Source: Nocardioides sp. JQ2195 (GTDB lineage: Bacteria > Actinomycetota > Actinomycetes > Propionibacteriales > Nocardioidaceae). Taken from it: 64,000 bases of DNA. The stretch spans positions 1,860,001 to 1,924,000 of the forward strand of contig NZ_CP050902.1 of NCBI RefSeq assembly GCF_012272695.1, written 5' to 3'. The notes beneath the pieces were generated by a model that was not told the origin of the DNA, ran no database searches, and worked only from the letters and a program-made list of their open reading frames with translations. Numbering within the stretch: the stretch's first letter is position 1; each line of letters begins with the position of its first letter. Shown piece after piece: positions 12,237 through 20,574 of the stretch. A program made the position numbers and the translations under genes.

Positions 12237-13463
12237 TCAGAGCGCGAGGCCCAAGGAGGCGTCGAGCACGGCGCGGATCGAGCCGGCCGCGGTCGGGTCG
12301 CTGGTCTCGCCCGCCTGGGTGGCCGCGAACCACGCGTCGATCGCCGCCAGGGCGGCCGGGGCGTTGAGGTCGTCGGCCACAGCCGCGAGTACGGCGTCCA
12401 CGACCGGCGCCGCGGGAGCACCGGCCCCGAGGGCCAACGTCTCGCGCCAGGAGGCGAGGGTGTCCACCGAGGTCCACAGCTGGTCGTCGGTCCACTCCCA
12501 GTCGGAGCGGTAGTGGTGGCGCAGGAGGGTCAACCGGATCGCCATCGGGTCGACGTCGCTCATCCGCAGCGCGGAGACGAAGACCAGGTTGCCCTTCGAC
12601 TTCGACATCTTCTCGCCGTCGTAGGCCACCATTCCAGCGTGGGCATAGGTGCGGGCGAAGGCCTCGCCGCGCTCGGCCACCTGCACCTCGCCGGCCGACA
12701 TCTCGTGGTGCGGGAAGATGAGGTCGCTGCCGCCACCCTGGACGTCGAAGGTGGTGCCGAGGTGCTGCAGCGCGATCGCGGCACATTCGATGTGCCACCC
12801 GGGACGACCGGGGCCGAACGGGCTGTCCCACGCCGGCTCACCCTCGCGCTCTCCACGCCACACGACGCAGTCGAGCGGGTCCTTCTTGCCCGGACGCTCG
12901 GGGTCTCCCCCGCGCTCACCGAAGATCTCGAGCATCTCCTCGCGGGTCCAGCCCGAGACGTCGCCGAAGGCCGGGTCGGCGGTCACCGAGAAGTAGAGGT
13001 CGGTGTCGACCGTGTAGATCGAACCAGCGGCCCGGAGCTTCTCGATCAGGTCGATGACGAGCGGGATCGACTCGACCGCACCGATGTAGTCGCGCGGTGG
13101 GAGGACACGGAGCGCCTCCATGTCGTCACGGAAGAGCTGGGTCTCGCGCAGCGCGAGCTCCTCCCAGAGCACGCCGACCTTGGTGGCCCGCTCGAGCAGC
13201 GGGTCGTCGACGTCGGTGACGTTCTGCACGTAGTGCACCTCGTGGCCGGCGATGCTCCAGGCCCGGTTCAGCAGGTCGAAGGCGACGTAGGTCGCCGCAT
13301 GGCCCATGTGCGTCGCGTCGTACGGCGTGATGCCGCAGACGTAGAGACGGGCCTCGTCGCCGGGAGTCGTCGGCACGACGGCGTTCCGGGACGTGTCGTG
13401 CATGGAGACCTGAGGGCCCCGGACGGGCAGGGACGGAACCTGCGGGGCTGACCACGTGCGCAT
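12237..13463 (-). CDS. mshC: Cysteine:1D-myo-inosityl glucosaminide ligase MshC (mycothiol biosynthesis)
   Basis: Joins cysteine to GlcN-Ins using ATP, the third committed step of mycothiol synthesis. The 408-residue product is a cysteinyl-tRNA-synthetase homologue: zinc ligand Cys43 in [13 protein letters not shown] (52-55) as the HIGH motif, GWHIECAA for zinc and cysteine binding, and KMSKSKGN. MshC is distinguished from CysS by the N-terminus [10 protein letters not shown] and by its length (about 410 versus 460). The start at 13463 has TAGGCT (13471-13476, reverse) 7 nt upstream and no ribosome site, so it is probably leaderless. It follows the SCO1664-type gene by 24 nt, the order seen in many actinobacteria. 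Confidence 0.96.
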   Translation of the reverse strand: MRTWSAPQVPSLPVRGPQVSMHDTSRNAVVPTTPGDEARLYVCGITPYDATHMGHAATYVAFDLLNRAWSIAGHEVHYVQNVTDVDDPLLERATKVGVLWEELALRETQLFRDDMEALRVLPPRDYIGAVESIPLVIDLIEKLRAAGSIYTVDTDLYFSVTADPAFGDVSGWTREEMLEIFGERGGDPERPGKKDPLDCVVWRGEREGEPAWDSPFGPGRPGWHIECAAIALQHLGTTFDVQGGGSDLIFPHHEMSAGEVQVAERGEAFARTYAHAGMVAYDGEKMSKSKGNLVFVSALRMSDVDPMAIRLTLLRHHYRSDWEWTDDQLWTSVDTLASWRETLALGAGAPAAPVVDAVLAAVADDLNAPAALAAIDAWFAATQAGETSDPTAAGSIRAVLDASLGLAL

Positions 13464-13487
13464 GCTGGGCAGCCTAACCAACGAGCC

Positions 13488-14288
13488 TCAGAAGGCGGGC
13501 CACGGGATGGCGGGCCACTCCCCCGACGGTGCCGGAAGCACCCCCGCGTCGAGCAGGTCGTCACACCGACCGACGAAGGCGTCGAGCTCATCCGGAGTGA
13601 CCAGGTGGGTGAGCCGGCGGCGCAGTGCGGGGTCGTCGCGCACCCGGCGTACGGCGTCGGTCTCGTCGTCGGTGAGCGGCTCGCCGAGCCAGCCCCACAG
13701 GACGCTGCGCAGCTTGTTGTCGACGTGGAAGGAGACCCCGTGGTCGACGCCGAAGCGGTGCCCGTCGGAGATCGCGAGCACGTGGCCGCCCTTGCGGTCG
13801 CCGTTGTTGACGATCACATCGAACACCGCCATCCGGCGCAGTGGCAGTGAGTCCTCGTGGACGAGGGCGACGGGTTCGTCGTCCGGGCCGACGGCGTCGA
13901 AGACGTGCAGGTAGCCGGGAGGCAGGGTGCCCTCGGGCACGATGTCGACCGGTGCCACGTCGACGTCGGGCTCGGCCCAGGCCTGCACCATGCCGGGTCC
14001 GTGCGGCCCGTCGCGCAGGACGGTGGTGGGCACGACGTTCCAGCCCAGGGCCTCGGAGACGGCGTACGCCGCCACCTCACGCTGGGCGAGGTTCCCCTCG
14101 GGGAAGTCCCACAGCGGGCGCTCTCCGGCGACCGGCTTGTAGACGACCTGGATGCCGTTGACCAGTCCGACGAACGTGGCGTTGGAGGCGGGCATGACCC
14201 GGCCGAGGAGCTCGATGTCGCCCGTGGAGATGGCACTGGCCGGCACCGGCTCGCTGGTGCTGGACGGCTCCGCCGTGGACTGGGTCAC
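13488..14288 (-). CDS. SCO1664-family protein (PI3/PI4-kinase-like fold)
   Basis: A 266-residue protein conserved between DUF3090 and mshC genes in actinobacteria. Kinase-like signatures are visible: VVYKPVAGERPLWDFPEG (nucleotide-binding Lys region), then VIVNNGDRKGGH and FGVDHGVSFH (catalytic and metal loops of the PI3K/HipA-like fold). Its substrate is unknown; context suggests a link to mycothiol metabolism or signalling. The true start is GTG 14288, which overlaps the DUF3090 stop in a GTGA arrangement, implying translational coupling. The longer reading back to 14561 is antisense-like and has no family similarity. Confidence 0.85.
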   Translation of the reverse strand: MTQSTAEPSSTSEPVPASAISTGDIELLGRVMPASNATFVGLVNGIQVVYKPVAGERPLWDFPEGNLAQREVAAYAVSEALGWNVVPTTVLRDGPHGPGMVQAWAEPDVDVAPVDIVPEGTLPPGYLHVFDAVGPDDEPVALVHEDSLPLRRMAVFDVIVNNGDRKGGHVLAISDGHRFGVDHGVSFHVDNKLRSVLWGWLGEPLTDDETDAVRRVRDDPALRRRLTHLVTPDELDAFVGRCDDLLDAGVLPAPSGEWPAIPWPAF

Positions 14289-14863
14289 GGGTTCCGTCGC
14301 CGGAAGCCGTTGGCGCGCACGCAGAGGTGGCCGTCGGGGTCGATCGGCCCACCGCAGAACGGGCAGGAGGGGCGGCCGGCATCGATGACCTGCGCCGAGC
14401 GCTTCACGAACGCTCGCGCCGCACCGGCGCTGATGCGGACCAGGAAGACCTCGTCGGGCTCCGGCTCGGTGAAGTCCTCGTCGACCTGGTCCGGGGTGAC
14501 CACCGCGGCCTCGTTGAACGGGAACACCTCGATCACGATGCGTTCGACGTCGCTCTCCCATGACAGCGTCATGGTGCCCGCCCGGAACTCCTCCTCGATC
14601 GGTTGCTCGAGGGGGCCGGCGTCATCGAGGTCCAGGGGAGCCACCGCAGGGATGACGCTCTCGGTCTCGGCGTTGTTCATCAGCTCGTCGAGCAAGTCGT
14701 CGATGCGCTCGGCCAGCACCGCCACCTGTTGCTTCTCCAGCGACACGCTGACCAGGCGCCCTCCCTGGCGGGCCTGCAGGAAGAACGTTCGGTCGCCGGG
14801 CTCGCCGACGGTCCCGGCAACGAAGCGGTCGGGCGGGTCGAACTCGTGGATCACGGGTGCCAT
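14285..14863 (-). CDS. DUF3090 family protein with C-terminal zinc ribbon
   Basis: A 192-residue member of DUF3090, a family of unknown function restricted to actinobacteria. Its end carries CPFCGGPIDPDGHLC, a likely zinc ribbon. The start at 14863 (MAPVIHEFDPPDRF) has TAGGGT 7 nt upstream, suggesting a leaderless transcript separate from or internal to the operon. It sits 10 nt after the histidine phosphatase stop and overlaps the kinase-like SCO1664 gene by 4 nt. The set phosphatase, DUF3090, kinase-like protein, MshC therefore looks like one functional unit whose first three products have no assigned reaction. Confidence 0.88.
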   Translation of the reverse strand: MAPVIHEFDPPDRFVAGTVGEPGDRTFFLQARQGGRLVSVSLEKQQVAVLAERIDDLLDELMNNAETESVIPAVAPLDLDDAGPLEQPIEEEFRAGTMTLSWESDVERIVIEVFPFNEAAVVTPDQVDEDFTEPEPDEVFLVRISAGAARAFVKRSAQVIDAGRPSCPFCGGPIDPDGHLCVRANGFRRRNP

Positions 14864-14873
14864 GGCAGCAACC

Positions 14874-15575
14874 CTATTCCGGCCCGGCGCCGCCGCCGAC
14901 GACCGCGTCGGTCCTGCGACGGGATCGCTTCTTCCTGGTCGGCGCCAGCCAGGCCAGGTCTCCGTCATGGGTGTTGGTGCCGAGCACGAACGGCCGGGTC
15001 GAGGTGAAGCGCACGATCGAGATCGACGCGGGGTCGACGTGGATGCGTTGGAACAGGTCGAGGTGCATGCCCAGTGCATCGGCCAGGACCGACTTGATGA
15101 TGTCGCCGTGGCTGACCGCGGCCCACACCGCGTCGTCACCGTGCTCGGAAGCGACCTCGGCATCGAGGCGTCGTACGGCGGCCACCGAGCGCGCCTGCAT
15201 CGCCAGCAGCGACTCGCCCCCGGGGAACGCCGCGGCGGAGGGCTGCTGCTGCACGGCTCCCCACAGCTTCTCCTTGGCCAGCTCCTTGATCGGTCGCCCG
15301 GTCCACTCGCCGTAGTCGCACTCGACGATCCCGCGATCGGTGCGGAGCCGGAGACCCGAGGGCTGCGCGTCGGTGATGCGTCGAGCGGTCTGGCGACAAC
15401 GCTCCAACGGACTGGAGACCACGGCCGCGAGCGGGACGTGCGCCAGCCTGGTCGCGGCGCGCAGGGCCTGCTCGGCACCGGTCTCGTCGAGGCGTACGCC
15501 GCCCGTGCGGCCCGCCAGCACACCGCTGGTGTTCGCCGAGCTGCGCCCGTGTCGGACAAGGATCACCGTTGCCAT
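14874..15575 (-). CDS. Histidine phosphatase family protein (MSMEG_4193-like)
   Basis: A 233-residue phosphoglycerate-mutase-like phosphatase. The catalytic histidine is His9 in LVRHGRSSAN, the second motif is SSPLERCRQTA, and the C-terminal catalytic His is in AVSHGDIIKSVLAD. The specific variant encoded before DUF3090 and mshC is a recognised actinobacterial subfamily of unknown substrate. The start at 15575 has TACGCT 7 nt upstream, again a leaderless pattern. A longer open frame up to 16499 is only the antisense of corA and is not believed. It is divergent from corA with 33 nt between the starts. Confidence 0.9.
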   Translation of the reverse strand: MATVILVRHGRSSANTSGVLAGRTGGVRLDETGAEQALRAATRLAHVPLAAVVSSPLERCRQTARRITDAQPSGLRLRTDRGIVECDYGEWTGRPIKELAKEKLWGAVQQQPSAAAFPGGESLLAMQARSVAAVRRLDAEVASEHGDDAVWAAVSHGDIIKSVLADALGMHLDLFQRIHVDPASISIVRFTSTRPFVLGTNTHDGDLAWLAPTRKKRSRRRTDAVVGGGAGPE

Positions 15576-15608
15576 GCCTGCGAGCGTATCGGGCGTAGCC
15601 TCACACCC

Positions 15609-16589
15609 GTGATCGTCGACAACGCGCTCTACCGCAACGGCGTACGCGTCCCCCTCGAGGCGGACATCGCCGACCTCAAGACCGTGCGGTCCCGCTGCGA
15701 CACGCCCGACAGCTTCGTGTGGGTGGGTCTGGTGGAACCGAGCGAGGCGGAGCTGACCGCGGTCGCCGACGTGTTCGGCCTGCACCCGCTGGCCGTGGAG
15801 GACGCGGTCAACGCCCACCAGCGTCCCAAGCTGGAGAAGTACGACGACTCGCTGTTCCTGGTGCTCAAGACACTCTGGTACGTCGACGAGGAGGACGCGG
15901 TCGAGACCGGGGAGATCAACATCTTCGTGGGGCCCGACTTCGTGGTCACCGTCCGCCACGGTGCGGGGTCGGAGCTGCACTCGTCCCGGGGATACCTCGA
16001 GGGCAGGAAGGAACTGCTGGTGCACGGCCCGACCGCGGTGGTCTACGCGGTGTGCGACCGGGTCGTCGACGCCTACGAGAGTGTCGGGGCCAGCCTCGAG
16101 GAGGACGTGGACGAGGTGGAGGCCTCGGTGTTCGCTCCCGAGCGCACCGACGACTCGCCGCGCATCTACGTGCTCAAGCGTGAGCTGGCCGAGGTGCGCC
16201 GGGCCGTCCTGCCACTGCGTGACCCGATCCGGCGGGCGGCCGCCGGCACCGTGCCGGGCATGTCGCCCGAGGCGGCGCCCTACTTCCGGGACGTGGGTGA
16301 CCACCTCAGCCGGGTCGCGGAGACCGTGGACAACCTCGACTCGTTGCTGTCTTCGGCGTTCGAGGCGCAGCAGGCACGCATCTCCGTCCAGCAGAACGAG
16401 GACATGCGCAAGATCTCGGCCGGTGTCGGGCTGGTGGCTGCACCCACGCTGGTGGCGGCCATCTACGGCATGAACTTCGACCACATGCCGGAGCTGCACT
16501 GGGCGTTCGGGTATCCCTTCGCCCTGGTGCTGATGGCGCTGAGCTCGTTGCTGGTCTTCGTGTTCTTCAAGCGGTCCGGCTGGCTCTGA
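15609..16589 (+). CDS. corA: CorA-family magnesium/cobalt transporter
   Basis: A 326-residue pentameric divalent-cation channel. The acidic N-terminal cytoplasmic domain is followed by a long helix and two C-terminal membrane segments (about 265-285 and 300-320) with the pore signature YGMNFDHMPEL. It ends with the basic KRSGWL. The GTG at 15609 is selected because TAGCCT (15596-15601) is 7 nt upstream and the homologous region begins directly after it; the 910-codon open frame that contains it is mostly antisense to other genes. It is divergent from the phosphatase operon and convergent with uppP. Confidence 0.93.
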   Translation: MIVDNALYRNGVRVPLEADIADLKTVRSRCDTPDSFVWVGLVEPSEAELTAVADVFGLHPLAVEDAVNAHQRPKLEKYDDSLFLVLKTLWYVDEEDAVETGEINIFVGPDFVVTVRHGAGSELHSSRGYLEGRKELLVHGPTAVVYAVCDRVVDAYESVGASLEEDVDEVEASVFAPERTDDSPRIYVLKRELAEVRRAVLPLRDPIRRAAAGTVPGMSPEAAPYFRDVGDHLSRVAETVDNLDSLLSSAFEAQQARISVQQNEDMRKISAGVGLVAAPTLVAAIYGMNFDHMPELHWAFGYPFALVLMALSSLLVFVFFKRSGWL

Positions 16590-16602
16590 AGGGAAGCCGA
16601 CC

Positions 16603-16691
16603 GTTCATTTGAACAGGAAGTTCGGACTCAGCTGCGCAGGCCGCAGGCTGGACGACAGACGCCAGGCAATGAACTTCCTGCCGAAATGAAC
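16603..16691. repeat. 21-bp inverted repeat and direct repeats between corA and uppP
   Basis: GTTCATTTGAACAGGAAGTTC (arms split here as 16603-16623) pairs with 16671-16691 with three mismatches around a 47-nt loop. CTCAGCTGCGCAGGCCG appears at 16627-16643 and again at 16730-16746, and GGGAAGCC also occurs twice. The overall layout is MITE-like or a complex terminator. Confidence 0.8.
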
Positions 16692-16767
16692 GCGCTGCTC
16701 CTGGACTCGCCTCGGTCGGGAAGCCACGCTCAGCTGCGCAGGCCGAACGCGTCGGGTCTGCCGCACC

Positions 16768-17592
16768 TCAGGCGGCGATGACGCCGCCGGCGAGCAGGCC
16801 GAGCACCAGCGCGCCGAGACCGATGCGGTAGATCACGAACGGCAGGTAGGACTTCGTGGAGACGTAGCGCAACAACCAGGCGATGGCCGCGTAGCCGACG
16901 ACGAACGACACCACGGTCGCGGTGATCGTGGGACCCCAGCCGTAGGAGTTCTCCCCGTGCGGGATCTCCTTCAGCTCGAACAACCCGGCGCCGACGACCG
17001 CGGGAATTGCCAGCAGGAAGGCGAACCTGGTGGCCGCCTCGCGGTCGTAGCCGAGGAATCGCCCCATCGAGATGGTCGCGCCCGAGCGGGAGACGCCCGG
17101 GATCAGTGCACAGGCCTGGGCGACACCCAGCAGCCCGGCGTGCTTCAGGTTCATCTGCTTGATGGCCCGGTCCCCGGAGCTGACCCGGTCGGCGATCCCG
17201 AGCACGACACCGAGGACGATCAACGTGGTGCCGACGACCCACAGGTTGCGGAAGTCGCGCTCGATCAGGTCCTTGAGGAGGATGCCGAGGATCACGATCG
17301 GGACGGAGCCGATGATCACGTACCACCCCATGCGGGCGTCGACGTGGCCACGGAACTCCGGCTTGACGAGGGACTTGAGCCACATCGAGGCGATTCGCCA
17401 GATGTCCTTGCGGAAGTAGATCAGCACGGCCAGCTCGGTGCCGATCTGGATCACCGCAGTGAACGCCGCACCCGGGTCGGACCACCCGAAGAACTCGGGG
17501 AAGATCCGCAGGTGGGCGCTGCTCGAGATCGGCAGGAACTCGGTCAGGCCCTGGATGAGGCCGAGAACGATGGCTTTGAAGAAGTCCAGCAC
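16768..17592 (-). CDS. uppP: Undecaprenyl-diphosphate phosphatase UppP/BacA
   Basis: Dephosphorylates undecaprenyl diphosphate to recycle the lipid carrier for peptidoglycan and wall polymers; an integral membrane enzyme. The 274-residue protein starts LDFFKAIVLGLIQGLTEF, with the catalytic GLTEFLPISSSAHL near residue 15-28 and PGVSRSGATI near 160-170, both diagnostic of BacA. Seven to eight membrane helices are evident. The GTG at 17592 has TAGGCT 7 nt upstream and the family begins at this point. It is divergent from the aldo-keto reductase gene (100 nt between starts). Confidence 0.95.
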   Translation of the reverse strand: MLDFFKAIVLGLIQGLTEFLPISSSAHLRIFPEFFGWSDPGAAFTAVIQIGTELAVLIYFRKDIWRIASMWLKSLVKPEFRGHVDARMGWYVIIGSVPIVILGILLKDLIERDFRNLWVVGTTLIVLGVVLGIADRVSSGDRAIKQMNLKHAGLLGVAQACALIPGVSRSGATISMGRFLGYDREAATRFAFLLAIPAVVGAGLFELKEIPHGENSYGWGPTITATVVSFVVGYAAIAWLLRYVSTKSYLPFVIYRIGLGALVLGLLAGGVIAA

Positions 17593-17692
17593 GTCGCGCA
17601 GCCTACGGTTCGCACCTGAGGACGCGGCGAACGACGTCCGCATTCGGCGAGCCTGAGGGTCGCTGCGCGCCTGACTGGCTACCGTTGCGCCC

Positions 17693-18643
17693 ATGCAGCA
17701 ACGCACCCTGGGATCGACCGGCCTCAAGGTCTCGCGGCTCGGGCTGGGCACTCTCACCTGGGGGCGCGACACCGATGAGCACGAGGCGCGAGACCAGTTC
17801 ATCGCCTTCACGGACGCCGGCGGGACCTTCCTGGACACCGCGGCGGGCTACGGCGACGGTGCCTCCGAGGAGCTGATCGGGCGTCTGCTCGGAGACATCG
17901 TTCCGCGTGACGACGTCGTGCTGGCCACCAAGGCCGGCATCTCACGCCGCCGCGGGGAACGGGAGACCAACGTCTCCCGCGGCCACCTGATCACCACCCT
18001 CGACCAGTCCCTGCGGCGCCTCGGTGTCGACCACGTCGACCTCTGGCAGGTGCACACCTGGGTCGACGGGACACCCCTCGAGGAGACGCTCGGCGCCCTG
18101 GACTACGCGGTGAGCACCGGCCGGGCGGCCTACGTCGGGGTCTCCAACTACAGCGGCTGGCAGACCGCCCAGGCCGCCACCTGGCAGCGCGCGGTCCCGG
18201 GCCGCGCCACCCTGGCCTCCACCCAGGTCGAGTACTCCCTGCTCAACCGCAGCGCGGAGCACGAGGTCATCGAAGCTGCCCAGGCCATGGGTCTCGGTGT
18301 CCTTCCCTGGTCGCCGCTGGGCCGCGGCGTGCTCACCGGGAAGTACCGGCACGGCACTCCGGCGGACTCGCGGGCGGCCTCGCCGCACTTCGCGAACTTC
18401 GTGGGCAACTACCTCGGGGAGCCGTCCACGCGCGTGGTCGAGGCCGTCGTACGAGCCGCGGAGGGCTTGGACTGGTCGCCCCTCGAGGTGGCCCTGGTCT
18501 GGGTCCGGGACCGGCCCGGAGTCACCGCGCCCATCGTCGGTGCGCGTACCTCGGCACAGCTGAAGGCCGCGCTCGGGATCGACGAGCTCACCCTGCCCAC
18601 CGAGATCGTCGAGGCCCTCGACGACGTGTCCGGAGGAGACTGA
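17693..18643 (+). CDS. Aldo/keto reductase
   Basis: A 316-residue NADPH-dependent TIM-barrel reductase of the YghZ/Tas-like group. The catalytic tetrad is visible: Asp and Tyr in FLDTAAGYGDGASEE, Lys in VLATKAG and His in LWQVHTW. The cofactor loop is LPWSPLGRGVLTGKY, followed by APIVGARTSAQL. Substrate unknown. TACCGT (17680-17685) lies 7 nt before the ATG, a leaderless pattern. The DUF5703 gene follows 2 nt after the stop, so the pair form an operon. Confidence 0.92.
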   Translation: MQQRTLGSTGLKVSRLGLGTLTWGRDTDEHEARDQFIAFTDAGGTFLDTAAGYGDGASEELIGRLLGDIVPRDDVVLATKAGISRRRGERETNVSRGHLITTLDQSLRRLGVDHVDLWQVHTWVDGTPLEETLGALDYAVSTGRAAYVGVSNYSGWQTAQAATWQRAVPGRATLASTQVEYSLLNRSAEHEVIEAAQAMGLGVLPWSPLGRGVLTGKYRHGTPADSRAASPHFANFVGNYLGEPSTRVVEAVVRAAEGLDWSPLEVALVWVRDRPGVTAPIVGARTSAQLKAALGIDELTLPTEIVEALDDVSGGD

Positions 18644-18645
18644 CC

Positions 18646-18873
18646 ATGGCTGTCGCGCGGCAGGCGTTCAGGAAGAACGTCGAGTGGGAGTACGACCAGT
18701 TCACCCTGCCGCGCGACTTGAGCCGCAGCGCCGTCACCCGACTTCTCGTCGAGCGGGCCGAGGTCGGCGGGTGGGAGCTGCGCAGCGTCCGCATCCACGC
18801 TGACGGCGTACGCCGGATCCGACTGCGCCGCAAGATCATCCGCCAGCCGCGGCCGGATTTCTACTACGTCTGA
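18646..18873 (+). CDS. DUF5703 family protein
   Basis: A 75-residue basic protein, MAVARQAFRKNVEWEYDQ..., ending in PDFYYV. It matches the DUF5703 pattern of a WEY start, WELRSVRIHADGVRRIRLRR core and aromatic C-terminus. Function unknown. GGAGGA ends 7 nt before the start, overlapping the end of the aldo-keto reductase gene, so translation is coupled to it. No membrane segment or signal peptide is present. Confidence 0.85.
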   Translation: MAVARQAFRKNVEWEYDQFTLPRDLSRSAVTRLLVERAEVGGWELRSVRIHADGVRRIRLRRKIIRQPRPDFYYV

Positions 18874-18885
18874 GGTCCGGGCCGT

Positions 18886-18971
18886 CAAGAACTGTCTGCT
18901 CGGCCGTCAAGAATCGCCCGTTCGCGCAGCAAGAATTGCCCGTTCGCGCAGCAAGAGTTGCCCGTTCGACG
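18886..18971. repeat. 22-bp tandem repeat x4 between convergent genes
   Basis: Units start at 18886, 18908, 18930 and 18952; the middle two are CAAGAAT(C/T)GCCCGTTCGCGCAG. The array ends at the stop codon of the M20 peptidase. There are no spacers, so it is not a CRISPR array. Confidence 0.93.
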
Positions 18972-20300
18972 CTAGGCGAGGTCGAGGAACCGGTCGAAGA
19001 CCCGGGCGCCGAACTCGAGCGCGTCGACGGGCACGCGCTCGTCCACGCCGTGGAACAGCGAGCCGAAGTCGAGGTCCGGGGGGAGCTTCAGCGGCGCGAA
19101 GCCGTAGGACTGCATGCCGAGCTTGCGGAAGTGCTTGGCGTCGGTGCCACCCGACATGAGGTACGGCGCCACGATGCCGTCCGGGTCCTCGGCCAGGATC
19201 GACTGGTTCATCGCGTCCACGATCCTTCCCTCGTAGGGCGAGTCCCACGGCTGCTGCTTGGAGACGAACTCCCAGGTGACGTTCTCGCCGCACAGCTCGG
19301 CCAGGGTGGCGAAGAACTCGTCCTCGTAGCCGGGAAGGAACCGACCGTCGACGTAGGCGGCCGCCTCCGTCGGGATCACGTTCACCTTGTAGCCGGCCTG
19401 CAACATGGTGGGGTTGGTCGTGTTGCGGATGACGGCGCCCAACATCCGCGCCGAGCTCTCGAACTCCTCGACCAGGGCGCCGGCGTTCTCGGGCGTCGCC
19501 TCGGTGCCCGCGATCTGGGCCACGGAAGCCAGCAGGACCTCCATCGAGGGGGTGAGTCGCACCGGCCAGTCGTGGGAGCCGATGCGAGCCACTGCACCGG
19601 CCAGCTCGGTGACGGCGTTGTCGTGGTTGATCATCGAGCCGTGGCCGGCCGAGCCACGGGCGGTCAGCTTCATCCAGGCCATCCCCTTCTCGGCGGCCTC
19701 GACGAGATAGATGCGCTTGCCGCGCACGGTCGTGGTGAAGCCGCCGACCTCGCCGATCGCCTCGGTGCAGTCGGCCAGCTCGTCGGCGTGACGGTCGATC
19801 AGGAATTCCGCTCCCTTGTGCCCACCGGCCTCCTCGTCGGCGGTGAAGCACAGCACCAAGGGACGGTTCGGCTCTGCACCCGCGCGCGCCCGCGCCCGGA
19901 TGGTGGACAGCACCATCGCGTCGAAGTCCTTCATGTCGACGGTGCCGCGCCCCCAGAGGTAACCGTCCTTGATCTCACCGGCGAACGGGTCCACCTGCCA
20001 GTCCTCGGCGGCGGCTGGTACGACGTCCAGGTGTCCGTGCAGCAACAGCGGCTCACCGGGGCCGTCCCCCCAGCGGGCGATGAGCGACGTGCGCCCCGGC
20101 TCGGACTCGTAGAGGTTGCTCGAGATGCCCACCTCGTCGAGCAGCCCGGCGACGAGCTCGGCGGCCTTGCGCTCCCCCGGACCCTCTTCGTCGCCGTAGT
20201 TCGAGGTGTCGATCCGGATCAGGTCTCGACACAGCTCGACGACTTCGGTGGAGGGGTCATAGCCCTTGCTGTTGGTCCGCTGACCAGCGACTTCAGACAT
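18972..20300 (-). CDS. M20/M25/M40 family metallopeptidase
   Basis: A 442-residue di-zinc exopeptidase or deacylase (ArgE/DapE/CPG2 group). Metal ligands can be read: His in LLHGHLDVVPA, Asp in RGTVDMKDFDAM, Glu-Glu in TADEEAGGHKGAEF, Asp in ayVDGRFLPG and His in SGGTDAKHFRKLG. A dimerisation lid occupies the middle. Such proteins hydrolyse dipeptides or acylated amino acids; the substrate is not determinable. The ATG at 20300 follows AAGGATGGGGGC. The gene is divergent from tRNA-Leu. No signal peptide, so cytoplasmic. Confidence 0.92.
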   Translation of the reverse strand: MSEVAGQRTNSKGYDPSTEVVELCRDLIRIDTSNYGDEEGPGERKAAELVAGLLDEVGISSNLYESEPGRTSLIARWGDGPGEPLLLHGHLDVVPAAAEDWQVDPFAGEIKDGYLWGRGTVDMKDFDAMVLSTIRARARAGAEPNRPLVLCFTADEEAGGHKGAEFLIDRHADELADCTEAIGEVGGFTTTVRGKRIYLVEAAEKGMAWMKLTARGSAGHGSMINHDNAVTELAGAVARIGSHDWPVRLTPSMEVLLASVAQIAGTEATPENAGALVEEFESSARMLGAVIRNTTNPTMLQAGYKVNVIPTEAAAYVDGRFLPGYEDEFFATLAELCGENVTWEFVSKQQPWDSPYEGRIVDAMNQSILAEDPDGIVAPYLMSGGTDAKHFRKLGMQSYGFAPLKLPPDLDFGSLFHGVDERVPVDALEFGARVFDRFLDLA

Positions 20301-20337
20301 GCCCCCATCCTTGCACCAGTTGCCAATGGGGCCGATG

Positions 20338-20366
20338 TGAGTTTTTCCGGGGTCTCTTGCTACAGT
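20338..20366 (+). promoter_or_regulatory. Probable tRNA-Leu promoter
   Basis: TGAGTT (20338-20343) and TACAGT (20361-20366) are 17 nt apart, and the tRNA 5' end lies 13 nt after the -10 hexamer. The -35 match is weak. Confidence 0.4.
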
Positions 20367-20378
20367 TCTCCAGCACTC

Positions 20379-20464
20379 GTCCGGGTGGCGGAATTGGCAG
20401 ACGCGCTAGCTTGAGGTGCTAGTGCCCGTATTAGGGCGTGGGGGTTCAAGTCCCCCCTCGGACA
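20379..20464 (+). tRNA. tRNA-Leu (anticodon GAG)
   Basis: An 86-nt class II tRNA. The acceptor stem GTCCGGG pairs with CTCGGAC (one G-T wobble), with discriminator A at 20464. The D arm is TGGCGGAATTGGCAGACGC, the anticodon stem CTAGC/GCTAG encloses TTGAGGT giving anticodon GAG, a long variable arm TGCCCGTATTAGGGC follows, and the T arm is GGGGGTTCAAGTCCCCC. CCA is not encoded. It should read CUC and CUU leucine codons; CUC is common in this GC-rich genome. Confidence 0.97.
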
Positions 20465-20469
20465 CTGGA

Positions 20470-20496
20470 AAGGCCCCGGCTCCACGGGGCCTTTTC
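20470..20496 (+). terminator. Rho-independent terminator of tRNA-Leu
   Basis: AAGGCCCCG (20470-20478) pairs with CGGGGCCTT (20485-20493) across a 6-nt loop and is followed by TTTTC. It starts 6 nt after the tRNA end. Confidence 0.88.
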
Positions 20497-20574
20497 TTCA
20501 TTTCACGGCCCCGGCTGAGCAGCAGCACGAGGTCCACGACGCGGTTGCGCTCCGTGGAGGTTCGCCTCACGAGA

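Noticed and set aside
13857..15608. Long in-frame extension upstream of corA (a 910-codon frame)
   Set aside because: It is antisense to SCO1664, DUF3090 and phosphatase genes and has no domain-like sequence; homology to CorA starts at 15609.
15576..16499. Extension of the histidine phosphatase to 541 residues
   Set aside because: The extra 308 codons are antisense to corA; the RHG motif and a -10 hexamer place the start at 15575.
18886..18971. CRISPR-like repeated 22-mers
   Set aside because: Units are contiguous with no unique spacers, and no cas genes are nearby.
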